A stretch of 64,000 nt of DNA, taken from Thalassolituus sp. UBA1087 (GTDB lineage Bacteria > Pseudomonadota > Gammaproteobacteria > Pseudomonadales > Oceanobacteraceae). Position 1 is the first letter of the stretch. Each line of letters starts with the position of its first letter. A program made the position numbers and the translations under genes. This document shows positions 19,057-27,702 of this stretch, piece by piece. The notes beneath the pieces are model-generated. The model saw only the letters and a list, made by a program, of their open reading frames with translations, made no database searches and had not been told where the DNA came from. Where the stretch lies: NCBI GenBank assembly GCA_002314145.1, contig DCCG01000020.1:129355-193354 (forward strand), in the 5' to 3' direction.

Positions 19057-20016
19057 ATGAGCCACCATCCGGTTTCTTCTGATATCCGATTTTCAGCCGG
19101 TGCCGTGATCGAACCGGCGAATCTGGTCAATATGCGGGCCCTGGCCGGCTTTCTGCCCCTGCACAAACAGCGCAAAATTCTCAGCGACTTATCCGGCAGT
19201 CATGCCTCTGCCGTGCGCGGACGCGGGCTGGATTATGCGGAGGTCCGTGCTTATCAACCCGGCGACGATATCCGCGCCATGGACTGGCGCGTCACGGCCC
19301 GCACCGGCGATGCGCACATTAAAGTATTTAAAGAAGAACGCGAACGGCCGGTTATTATTGTCTGTGATCTCAGGTCCGGCATGCATTTCGGCACCCGCCG
19401 TGCCTTTAAAAGCGTGCTTGCCGCCGACCTCAGTGCGTTACTGGCGTGGGCCGCCATGGATCATGGCGACCGTATTGGCGCCTTATTGTTCAGTGATCAG
19501 GACGAAACCGATCTGCGCCCTAAGACCGGCCGCAAACAGGTGCTGCAATTAATTAATGCCCTGTCACGGGAGCACCCGCAGGCGTTCCGTGAAGGACGCA
19601 TGGCACAGATGTGTCGCCATCTGCGGCGCGTCATCCGCCCGGGCAGCGCAGTGTATTTCATCAGTGATTTTGCCGGCTTCGACGATGAGTGTGAGCAGCA
19701 GCTGTTTAACCTGACCCAGCACAGTGATCTGGTCGCCATTCAGGTCAGCGACCCACTGGAAGCCGAATTGCCGCCGCCCGGGGTTTACAACTTTGCTTAT
19801 CAGAACACCCGTCAGCGGGTGAATGCAGCGGATAAAACCCTGCGCCAACGCTATCATCAGGTCTGGCTGCAGCGGCAGCAACAGCTCCGTCATCATATGC
19901 TGCGTCTGAAAACGCCGCTGATTTCTCTGTCCACCAGCAGCAGCGACCCAATGTCTGCGTTACGCAGCGGCCTGGGGCTGCAGTCTGTCAGCCGTCATTC
20001 GGGGAGCCGGTCATGA
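19057..20016 (+). CDS. DUF58 domain protein of the MoxR/Bat operon
   Basis: The 319-residue protein carries the DUF58 signature GRGLDYAEVRAYQPGDDIRAMDWRVTART (about residues 50-80) and a following VWA-like fold (VIIVCDLRSGMHFGTRR) in which the metal-site DxSxS is altered. It has no membrane segment. Its 3-prime end overlaps the next gene by four bases. In such operons it is thought to work with MoxR in assembling or activating envelope complexes; the precise role is unsettled. Confidence 0.88.
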   Translation: MSHHPVSSDIRFSAGAVIEPANLVNMRALAGFLPLHKQRKILSDLSGSHASAVRGRGLDYAEVRAYQPGDDIRAMDWRVTARTGDAHIKVFKEERERPVIIVCDLRSGMHFGTRRAFKSVLAADLSALLAWAAMDHGDRIGALLFSDQDETDLRPKTGRKQVLQLINALSREHPQAFREGRMAQMCRHLRRVIRPGSAVYFISDFAGFDDECEQQLFNLTQHSDLVAIQVSDPLEAELPPPGVYNFAYQNTRQRVNAADKTLRQRYHQVWLQRQQQLRHHMLRLKTPLISLSTSSSDPMSALRSGLGLQSVSRHSGSRS

Positions 20017-20522
20017 ACCCCGCGACTCAGTCTCTGCCACTGGAAGATATTATCCTGCCGGCGCCACCAGGCATCTGGCCACCGGCGCCCGGCTGGTGGC
20101 TGCTGGCGGTTCTGCTGCTGGCACTGGTAGTAGGCGGCATTATGCTGATCAGAATGCGGGCGCGGAAGAAACAACTGAGCCAACCTTATCAGCAGGTCAG
20201 CGCCAATCTGAGTGCCCTGGGCGAACAATATGAGGAATTATCGCCTGCCTTTATAGAGGCGCTGAATTATCAGCTCAAACTCTGGTGTCGCCACCGTTAC
20301 CCGCAGGCGGTCAGTCTGTATGGCAAAGACTGGGCGGTTTTTTTAGCGCACACAGCGGATATTTTTTCCAAAGACGAACTGCGTCTGCTGGGGACCGGCG
20401 CCTATGTTCCCGCAGGCCGCTTCGAAGGCTCTGCCCGGCCGCTGCTGGAATCGGCCGGCAAGTGGCTGAAAAGCAGTGAACAGCAATGGATGAAACAGCG
20501 GAGGAAAACAGCTTATGCCTGA
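20013..20522 (+). CDS. DUF4381 domain membrane protein
   Basis: The 169-residue product has a Pro-rich start (LPLEDIILPAPPGIWPPAPGWWLL), one transmembrane segment (about residues 27-47), and a cytoplasmic helical region of about 110 residues including WCRHRYPQAVSLYGKDWAVFL. This is the DUF4381 pattern found between DUF58 and BatA genes. It overlaps both neighbours (4 bases upstream, 8 bases downstream), indicating coupled translation. Function within the MoxR/Bat system is unknown. Confidence 0.85.
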   Translation: MNPATQSLPLEDIILPAPPGIWPPAPGWWLLAVLLLALVVGGIMLIRMRARKKQLSQPYQQVSANLSALGEQYEELSPAFIEALNYQLKLWCRHRYPQAVSLYGKDWAVFLAHTADIFSKDELRLLGTGAYVPAGRFEGSARPLLESAGKWLKSSEQQWMKQRRKTAYA

Positions 20523-21555
20523 ATTCCACTGGCCCTGGGCATTCATTCTGTTACCACTGCCTTTTATTGTGCGCCTGTTGTTACCGGCGCTGAAACGGCC
20601 TGCCGCTGCGCTGCGGGTGCCCTCGCCGCAATTGCTGCCGGGCCAGAGCAGCGACGCTGCTGACGACAATCAGCAGGACCTGCCCGGGCTGATTTTACTG
20701 GTTCTGTTGTGGCTCAGTCTGATCACTGCACTGGCGCGCCCTTATCAGTCCGGTGATGTGGTGGAAATGCCGGTCAGCGGCCGCGATCTGATTCTTGCGG
20801 TGGATTTATCAGACAGCATGAAAATCGGTGATATGCAGTTGCAGGGCCAGCAGGTCAACCGGCTGGACGCCGTCAAACATGTACTTAATGATTTTATTCC
20901 CAAACGTCAGGGCGACCGTCTCGGCCTGGTTCTGTTCGGCGACGAAGCCTATCTGCAGGTGCCGTTAACCTTTGATACCCACACCGTCAGAACACTGATG
21001 AATGAAGCCCAGATCGGGCTGGCCGGAAAACGCACGGCCATCGGTGATGCACTGGGATTAACCATCAAACGGCTTAAAAATAATCCGGAAGACAGCCGTG
21101 TGGTGATTCTGCTGACCGACGGACAAAACACCGCCGGTGAAGTTGACCCATTGAAAGCCGCCGAGCTGGCCGCCACCTACAAAGTCAAGGTATACACCAT
21201 CGGGCTGGGCGCCGATCAGATGGAAGTCTCCAATTTCTTTGGCAGCCGTACCATCAACCCCAGTAAAGAGCTGGATGAAAATGCCCTGCGTACCATCGCA
21301 CAGAGTACCGGTGGCGCTTTCTTCCGTGCCCGTAACCCGGATGAACTGCAACAGATTTATGCCCTGATTGATGAGCTTGAACCAACGGAAAAAGATCCGG
21401 AAATATACCGCCCACAGAAAAACCTGTTTCAGTGGCCGCTGGCTGCGGCGCTGTTATTCACTCTGCTGCTGGGTTTGTGGCAGAACTTTCCGGGGCTGCC
21501 GTCCGCCATCAGCCGCCGCGCTGCCCCAACCGACAAACGTCCGGAGAATCTGTGA
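20515..21555 (+). CDS. batA: VWA-domain membrane protein, BatA type
   Basis: The 346-residue protein has two N-terminal transmembrane segments (about 6-22 and 58-75), a von Willebrand factor A domain (about 90-280) with an intact metal site DLSDS in LILAVDLSDSMKIGD, and a C-terminal transmembrane segment (about 302-320). BatA-type proteins are thought to work with MoxR in envelope stress or complex maturation (named for Bacteroides aerotolerance). The stop codon shares its last base with the batB ATG (TGATG). Confidence 0.88.
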   Translation: MPEFHWPWAFILLPLPFIVRLLLPALKRPAAALRVPSPQLLPGQSSDAADDNQQDLPGLILLVLLWLSLITALARPYQSGDVVEMPVSGRDLILAVDLSDSMKIGDMQLQGQQVNRLDAVKHVLNDFIPKRQGDRLGLVLFGDEAYLQVPLTFDTHTVRTLMNEAQIGLAGKRTAIGDALGLTIKRLKNNPEDSRVVILLTDGQNTAGEVDPLKAAELAATYKVKVYTIGLGADQMEVSNFFGSRTINPSKELDENALRTIAQSTGGAFFRARNPDELQQIYALIDELEPTEKDPEIYRPQKNLFQWPLAAALLFTLLLGLWQNFPGLPSAISRRAAPTDKRPENL

Positions 21556-23468
21556 TGGAATGGCTGCATAATTTCCATTTTATCCGCCCGGCCTGGTTAC
21601 TCCTGCTGTTACCGGCCCTGGCCGCCGTGTATTTCTTCCGCCACCGGCGCCAGAGCTCGGGCCAGTGGCAACAGGTAATTGATCCTGATCTGCTGCCTTA
21701 TGTGCTGGATGGCCAAATGACCGGCGTGAATAAATACGCCCCCTGGGTCACCGCTTCCATGCTGGTGGCGGCCTTTGTGACCGCCATTGCTCTGGCCGGT
21801 CCTGCGTGGCAGAAAGTTCCGCAACCGGTGGCCAAAAATCAGGATGCTCTGGTTATTCTGCTCGACATGTCGCTGTCCATGGGGTCCAAGGATTTGCCGC
21901 CCAGCCGTGCGGTGCGTGCGATACAGAAAGTCACCGATATCGTGCGCACCCGCCAGGACGGACAAACCGCATTAATCGTCTACGCGGCCGGGGCCTACAC
22001 CGTAACCCCGCTGACAGACGATACCGATACCATTGAAAATCTGTTGCCTTCAATATCGCCGTTTATTATGCCGGCGCCGGGCAGCCGCCCGGATAAAGCC
22101 ATCGAACAGGCGCAGCAACTGATCAGCGATGCCGGCATCAGCCAGGCACGTTTACTGCTGATCACTGACGGGATTCAGGAGAAAGATATTGAGCGTATCG
22201 ACGCGGTGCTGAATCCGGCCCTCAGCGAGTTAAAAATCCTCGCAGTGGGAACACCGGAAGGCGCCCCTGTGCCAATGCCCGGCGCAGGCTTTCTTAAAGA
22301 TGGGAACGGCAATATCGTGATGCCAGGGCTGGATACCGGCCCTATCAGTGCATTAGCAGAACAACTGAATATTCCCTGGCAGCGCATGACACTGGATGAC
22401 AGCGACTGGCAAAGTCTGCTGAGCCAGCAGGCCATAACCACGGCGGATAACAATCAGACGCAGCGTCGCTTTGATCTGTGGAAAGATCAGGGCTACTGGT
22501 TAATTCTGTTATTAATTCCCCCTGCTCTGCTGCTTTTCCGCCGTGGTGTTGTATTCAGTATTCTGCTGTTGCCATTGTTGTGGCCTCAGCCCGGCTATGC
22601 CCTGGAATGGCAGGACCTGTGGCAAACCAAAGATCAGCAGGCCGCCCAAATCATGGAAAAGGACCCCGCGGCGGCAGCCGGGACTTTTGAAGACCCGGAG
22701 TGGAAAGGCAGTGCTGCCTACCGGGCTGGTGACTATGAGACGGCGGCAAAAGCATTTGCTCAGGGAGAAGCGTCGGCCAGCAACCATTACAACCGCGGTA
22801 ATGCCCTCGCCAATGCCGGCAATCTGGAGGGGGCTATTGAGGAATATCAGAAAGCCCTGGATATGGACCCGGACCTGAGTGCCGCAGCAAAAAATCTGGA
22901 AACCGTCAAAAAAATTCAGCAGCAGCAGCGTCAGCAACAGAATCAGGACAGCGATTCACAGCACAACAGCGATAAGCAGCAACAGGACGGCCAGCAACAG
23001 AAGGGTCAACAGTCGAATAATCAGCAAAACCAGAGTCAGCAAAACAACGGTCAGCAGCAGAACGGTCAACAGAACCAGGACGCTCAGCAACAGCAAAATG
23101 CTAACGAGCAATCTGACGCCACTGATCCGTCCACCGATCAACAACAGAACGCAGCGCAGAAGAACGACCAGGATGGCGGTGAATCCTCTGACCAGGCCGC
23201 CTCCTCTCAACAACAGAAGCAGGATGATGGTCAGCAAGACGATAAAACATCCGCTGCGAGCGCACAGGATGCGGATAAAACTGCGCAGGATAACGACCCC
23301 CTGAGCGCCAATGGTCAGCACGATGACGGTCTGTCGCGTGAAGAACGCGCGGCCATGCAGCAATGGCTGAACCGGGTACCCGATGAACCCGGCAATCTGC
23401 TGCAACGGAAATTCTTATATCAGTATCGCCAGCAGGACAATCAGGAAAGTGGAGAAGTGTTATGGTGA
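21555..23468 (+). CDS. batB: VWA and TPR membrane protein, BatB/BatC type, with Gln/Asn-rich linker
   Basis: From the ATG at 21555 (MEWLHNFHFIRPAW) the product has 637 residues. It has two N-terminal membrane segments, a VWA domain with intact DMSLS metal site (about residues 98-102), a further membrane region near 310-350, two TPR-like repeats (about 375-450, GDYETAAKAFAQGEASASNHYNRGNA and the following pair), then a long Gln/Asn/Asp-rich low-complexity stretch (about 455-605) and a conserved C-terminus with LSREERAAMQQWLNRVPDEPGNLLQRKF. It therefore fuses BatB and BatC roles. A longer in-frame reading begins at 21432 inside batA but has no support. It overlaps batD by seven bases. Confidence 0.88.
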   Translation: MEWLHNFHFIRPAWLLLLLPALAAVYFFRHRRQSSGQWQQVIDPDLLPYVLDGQMTGVNKYAPWVTASMLVAAFVTAIALAGPAWQKVPQPVAKNQDALVILLDMSLSMGSKDLPPSRAVRAIQKVTDIVRTRQDGQTALIVYAAGAYTVTPLTDDTDTIENLLPSISPFIMPAPGSRPDKAIEQAQQLISDAGISQARLLLITDGIQEKDIERIDAVLNPALSELKILAVGTPEGAPVPMPGAGFLKDGNGNIVMPGLDTGPISALAEQLNIPWQRMTLDDSDWQSLLSQQAITTADNNQTQRRFDLWKDQGYWLILLLIPPALLLFRRGVVFSILLLPLLWPQPGYALEWQDLWQTKDQQAAQIMEKDPAAAAGTFEDPEWKGSAAYRAGDYETAAKAFAQGEASASNHYNRGNALANAGNLEGAIEEYQKALDMDPDLSAAAKNLETVKKIQQQQRQQQNQDSDSQHNSDKQQQDGQQQKGQQSNNQQNQSQQNNGQQQNGQQNQDAQQQQNANEQSDATDPSTDQQQNAAQKNDQDGGESSDQAASSQQQKQDDGQQDDKTSAASAQDADKTAQDNDPLSANGQHDDGLSREERAAMQQWLNRVPDEPGNLLQRKFLYQYRQQDNQESGEVLW

Positions 23469-25117
23469 GGTTTGCGGCTAGCCTGCTGCTGTGTCTGTTA
23501 CTCAGTACACCGGCCTGGGCAACATCGTTTAATGCCAGCGTTGACCGGAAAACCATCAGTGAACAGGGCTCTTTTACTCTGATTCTGCGCTATGGCGCGC
23601 AGGCCGGTTTTGGCAGCCCTGACGTATCGGCACTGCAGAAAGACTTCCACATTTTAAATCAGCAGCAGTCACGCAAGATGTCCACGGTTAACGGAAAAAC
23701 CGAGTCATACACGGACTGGGTATTAACCCTGACGCCCAAACGCACCGGTTCGGCGGTTATTCCGGCAATAGAATATGACGGTGAAAAAACTGAGCCCATT
23801 ACCATCGATGTGCGCCCGGTTTCGGAGGAAGTTAAAGCACAACAGGAAAAAGAATTCTTTTTCGATATCCAGGTGCAGGAACAGTCCGATTATTATGTGC
23901 AGCAGCAGATTCTGTACAGTGAAAAAATTTATTACAGCGTAGCCCACGACGATGCCTCCCTCACTCCGCTGGAAGTCACTGACGCCCGGGTGGAAGCACT
24001 GGGTGACGTGCGCCAGTACACCACGGTCATTAAAGGTCAGCGCTTTGGCGTTTATGAACGTCATTACGCCATCTATCCCGAGGTCAGCGGTGAACTGGTG
24101 ATTCCCGGGCAGCGTTTCCAGGCAACGGTGCGCGATCCATACGATCGCTGGGGCCGGGGAAGACAGGCATCGCTGGTCAGCAAACCCATTAAACTGATGG
24201 TGAAATCCATTCCGGACAGTTACCCGCAGGCCCCCTGGTTGCCGGCCAGTGAGCTGACAGTGCAGGAAACCTTCAGTACCCGCCCGGCCGACTGGCATCA
24301 GGGTGAACCCGTAACCCGCACCATCACTCTGGTAGCCAAAGGGCTGCCCGGCACTCAGTTACCTGCCGTCCCGGTACCGGATATTGCGGGCGTCCGTTAT
24401 TACCCGGATCAGACCGATGCCAGTGACAAAGTCACAGACAGCGGCGTTGAAGGAACCTCGGTACAATCCATGGCACTGGTACCCACAGCCAGCGGTGAGC
24501 TGTCATTACCTGAAGTCCGTATTCCCTGGTGGAACACCCGCAAAGGACAACTGGAATATGCGGTGTTACCGGCCCACACCTTCGACGTCGCAGCAGCGCC
24601 CGGCAGCCAGCCTCAGGCAACCGCAGCGACTGACAGATCGTCTGAAGCAACGGCAACAACAACGACAACAGGACAATCATCGGGCCGGTTCAGTGGCCTG
24701 TGGCCGATACTCTTTGCCCTGTCACTGCTGGCCAATATTCTTCTGATCTGGCTGCTGCTGAGAAAGCGCAACAACGCTGAGCAAAGCGATATCAAAGCGG
24801 ACAACGTCAGTGAGCGGCAACGCTGGAAGGCCCTGGCAGAAGCCTGCCGTCATGGTGACCCGGCAAGCATTCATGCCGCCCTGCTGGACTGGGCTAATGC
24901 CGCACAACTGCAACCACAACCCATCACCAGTCTGCCTCAGCTGGCCGCGGTTTATCAGGATGCCGCCCTGCAATCGGCACTGGCAGAACTGGACGCCCTG
25001 CTGTTTTCCGGTCAGGGGAATTCGGTTTATAACGCGCAGAATTTGCTGGCACTGCTGAAATCACGGCAGGCATTACAGGACGGACATCAGGCGCAGCAAT
25101 CCCTGTATCCGCTGTAA
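23462..25117 (+). CDS. batD: BatD-like oxygen-tolerance membrane protein
   Basis: The 551-residue product has a signal peptide (residues 1-21, MVRFAASLLLCLLLSTPAWA), a large periplasmic beta-rich region typical of BatD (SFNASVDRKTISEQGSFTLILRY, and the YYSVAHDDASLTPLEV segment), a Thr/Ser-rich linker near 385-402, one transmembrane helix (about 410-430) and a cytoplasmic helical tail. It is the last gene of the moxR operon and converges on the diguanylate cyclase gene with a gap of 17 bases. No terminator is visible in that gap. Confidence 0.85.
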   Translation: MVRFAASLLLCLLLSTPAWATSFNASVDRKTISEQGSFTLILRYGAQAGFGSPDVSALQKDFHILNQQQSRKMSTVNGKTESYTDWVLTLTPKRTGSAVIPAIEYDGEKTEPITIDVRPVSEEVKAQQEKEFFFDIQVQEQSDYYVQQQILYSEKIYYSVAHDDASLTPLEVTDARVEALGDVRQYTTVIKGQRFGVYERHYAIYPEVSGELVIPGQRFQATVRDPYDRWGRGRQASLVSKPIKLMVKSIPDSYPQAPWLPASELTVQETFSTRPADWHQGEPVTRTITLVAKGLPGTQLPAVPVPDIAGVRYYPDQTDASDKVTDSGVEGTSVQSMALVPTASGELSLPEVRIPWWNTRKGQLEYAVLPAHTFDVAAAPGSQPQATAATDRSSEATATTTTTGQSSGRFSGLWPILFALSLLANILLIWLLLRKRNNAEQSDIKADNVSERQRWKALAEACRHGDPASIHAALLDWANAAQLQPQPITSLPQLAAVYQDAALQSALAELDALLFSGQGNSVYNAQNLLALLKSRQALQDGHQAQQSLYPL

Positions 25118-25134
25118 TGCTTCAGCAACCTGAA

Positions 25135-26910
25135 TCAGCTGTTAAGCGGCGGTGTGTCTTTATCACTGCGGCCACGGTTGCTGGTTTTATCCAGATACAT
25201 CGCCTGATCAGCGATTTCAATCCAGGATGAGGCATTACGTACATCCGGATAGCCCACAAAGGCCACACCAATACTGAAGTGCACGTGAAAGTCACGCCCC
25301 TGAGAAGTGTGGGTCAGCACGTTACCACGCAGATTGGCAGCCGCCTGAGTGGCTTCACGGACATTGGTCTGAGGTAACACAACAACAAACTCATCCCCGG
25401 CATAACGCGCCAGAATATCCGTTACCCGGATATGACTGTTGATGTGGTTGGCCAGCGCACGCAGCGTTTCATCGCCGGCGATATGGCCGTAGCTGTCGTT
25501 AATTTCTTTAAAGTCGTTAAGGTCAATAAACAGAATGGAGCTGGGAGTTTTATAGCGGTTATACAACTCCAGCTGATTATCCAGTTCTTCGTACAGCGCC
25601 TGACGGTTAAGACAGCCGGTTAACGGATCCGTGCGGACTAACTGATTCAGGCGTTCCGTTGCTTCTTTCTCCTTCTGCAGCGCTTTTTCCAGTTCCAGCT
25701 GCGTTTCTACCCGGTCTGTGATATCACTGGCAAGCCCGACCACATAATCCGCCTGACCTTTCTCACCCACCACTTCAGTGCCGGTATCAAAAATATGGCG
25801 GATGCCTTTTTCCGGATGTATCACCCGGTATTGAATTTTCCAGTGTCCGTCACTGCGCTTCTGAATGGCGTCCAGTACCTGGCCGCGGTCTTCTTCATGG
25901 ATGGCATCAAATAACAGCCCCGGCGAATTATAAAAGCTGAGATAATTACGCCCCCACACAGTTTCAACCGCCTCATTGACGAACAGTATCTGATCCAGCT
26001 GCGGCGTTGCCATCCACACAACAGACTGAATGGTTTCTGCCATGGTGCGGAATTTGGTTTCTGATTTCTGTAACAGATCTTCCGACTGCTTACGCTGGGT
26101 AATGTCCTGAATCACAGAAATAAAGTAGTCGGGAAAGTCCTGCTCGTCACGGATCAGAGATACCGTCAGGTTGGCCCAGACATCCTGGCCGCGGGAATTA
26201 ATATAACGCTTTTCCATGCTGTAAGAAGCGGTAGTCCCCTGAAGCAGGCGGTTCACATTTTCCACGTCTTCCTGCAGGTCTTCTTCGTGGGTAATGTCCT
26301 GAAAACACAGCTCCATCATTTCTTCGCGCGAATAACCCAGCAGTTCACACAGATGTTGGTTTATGCGCAGAAAGCGTCCGCCAAGACTGACTTTACAGAT
26401 TCCCACATAGGCCAGTTCAAACAGCTCATCATACGCTTTGCGCTGTTCCCGTAATTTACGTTCTTCACGCCACAACGCCGAGGTATCACGGATGGTGGCC
26501 AGCGCCATGCTTTCATCATTGACCTCCACCATAGCCAGATGAATTTCGCCATTAAATTTGCGCCCATTAGCACCACGGATCCAGATGCGGTTATTCATGG
26601 TGCGGCCACCATGGGAGGTAAAAAATAAGGTCACCAGATGCTGATGTTGCGGACGGATGGAATCCGGCACCAGAATATCCACCGACTCACCGTTGAGGCT
26701 GTTGGGGGAATAGCCCAACAATTTATGGGATGCCACATTGGCCTGTCGGATAATGCCCTGATCATCGACCAGCACCATAGGGTCAGGGCTGAGATCAAAC
26801 AGGACATCACGGGTTTTGATGGCATAGCGAGCCCGGCGTCCGGCCATATACGCCGCCATCGCCATCAGCAATGCCACCGCGGTAATTGTCAGCCAAAGTA
26901 ACACTTCCAT
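25135..26910 (-). CDS. Membrane-anchored PAS-PAS-PAS-GGDEF diguanylate cyclase
   Basis: The 591-residue protein has one N-terminal membrane helix (about 4-24), three PAS/PAC units (about 33-150, 155-275, 283-405), a short coiled coil and a GGDEF domain (about 425-585). The active-site loop reads AGDEF rather than GGDEF, a substitution found in active enzymes. An RxxD inhibitory site (RVTD) stands five residues before it, so product inhibition by cyclic di-GMP is expected. No EAL domain is present. Bound cofactor of the PAS domains cannot be told from sequence. Confidence 0.9.
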   Translation of the reverse strand: MEVLLWLTITAVALLMAMAAYMAGRRARYAIKTRDVLFDLSPDPMVLVDDQGIIRQANVASHKLLGYSPNSLNGESVDILVPDSIRPQHQHLVTLFFTSHGGRTMNNRIWIRGANGRKFNGEIHLAMVEVNDESMALATIRDTSALWREERKLREQRKAYDELFELAYVGICKVSLGGRFLRINQHLCELLGYSREEMMELCFQDITHEEDLQEDVENVNRLLQGTTASYSMEKRYINSRGQDVWANLTVSLIRDEQDFPDYFISVIQDITQRKQSEDLLQKSETKFRTMAETIQSVVWMATPQLDQILFVNEAVETVWGRNYLSFYNSPGLLFDAIHEEDRGQVLDAIQKRSDGHWKIQYRVIHPEKGIRHIFDTGTEVVGEKGQADYVVGLASDITDRVETQLELEKALQKEKEATERLNQLVRTDPLTGCLNRQALYEELDNQLELYNRYKTPSSILFIDLNDFKEINDSYGHIAGDETLRALANHINSHIRVTDILARYAGDEFVVVLPQTNVREATQAAANLRGNVLTHTSQGRDFHVHFSIGVAFVGYPDVRNASSWIEIADQAMYLDKTSNRGRSDKDTPPLNS

Positions 26911-27027
26911 GCTTTCTCCAGGCCTGAATGCAGCTTCCGGCCGGCGGCCAGAGAGGGAATACAGGGCCGGTCGCCCTGCTCAGCTAAGAATAGCAGGATG
27001 TCATAAAAGCACAGGGGTGAATATCTG

Positions 27028-27696
27028 TCAGCCGTGCGGAACCCGGGGTGGCGCAGTTGACAGGTCATTAAAGCCAAACAGAGTACGCCAGAACCAGCCA
27101 CGCTCCAGATCTTTGCGGCAGCCCACTAATTGCTGCTGATAGCGGCTGGCCTGCGTCTGCACTTTGCGGGCAACCTTCAGCAACCAGTCTTTATTCTTAT
27201 AAGTGCCGCGCACATAACCACCTGCTCCTTCGTGATAGGCCAGATAAAGCCGGTATGCATCGTGGGGTTTTATTCGCGTACGTTTAATGGTCTGAGCGTT
27301 GTACCAGCCAATAAAATCGACCGCATCTTCAAAGTCATCACGGTCCGCACCCCAGTTTCCCGTATCGGCCATATAGGCCTCCCAGGTGGTATCCAGTGCC
27401 TGGGCATAACCGTAGGCTGTGGATGGACGCGGTCCCGGTATTATCCATAAATACCATTTCCGCGCCGGGCGATTGTTATCAATAAATTTCGATTCCTGAT
27501 GAATAAAGGCCATGGTGACAGCCTCGGGAATGCCGTAGCGTTCATTCACCGCTTTAGAGGCGTTGTACCAATCGTAATATTCATCATAAATATCGCAGAC
27601 ATTATTAATATTTTTCGGCTGCGCCGTGGAGCAGGCCACCATGATCAGGGCCATTATTGATAAAAAACACAGACGCAAACAAGACAGCAGCTTCAT
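27028..27696 (-). CDS. Lipoprotein with lytic transglycosylase (SLT) domain
   Basis: The 222-residue product has a lipoprotein signal (MKLLSCLRLCFLSIMALIMVAC, lipidated Cys at 22). The mature part resembles SLT-type transglycosylases: IPEAVTMAFIHQESKF with a candidate catalytic glutamate, a STAYGYAQALDTTW segment and a YLAYHEGAGGY segment. Such enzymes cleave peptidoglycan glycan strands with anhydro ring formation. It starts six bases from the ligA stop and is the last gene of the gntR-smc-zipA-ligA run. Confidence 0.82.
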   Translation of the reverse strand: MKLLSCLRLCFLSIMALIMVACSTAQPKNINNVCDIYDEYYDWYNASKAVNERYGIPEAVTMAFIHQESKFIDNNRPARKWYLWIIPGPRPSTAYGYAQALDTTWEAYMADTGNWGADRDDFEDAVDFIGWYNAQTIKRTRIKPHDAYRLYLAYHEGAGGYVRGTYKNKDWLLKVARKVQTQASRYQQQLVGCRKDLERGWFWRTLFGFNDLSTAPPRVPHG

Positions 27697-27702
27697 ATCC
27701 CG

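Noticed and set aside
21432..21554. Longer start for batB inside batA
   Set aside because: The ATG at 21555 overlaps the batA stop in the usual TGATG coupling and starts with the family N-terminus.
25388..25407. AGDEF in place of GGDEF as a sign of an inactive diguanylate cyclase
   Set aside because: AGDEF occurs in active enzymes, and the inhibitory RxxD site is intact, which argues for activity.
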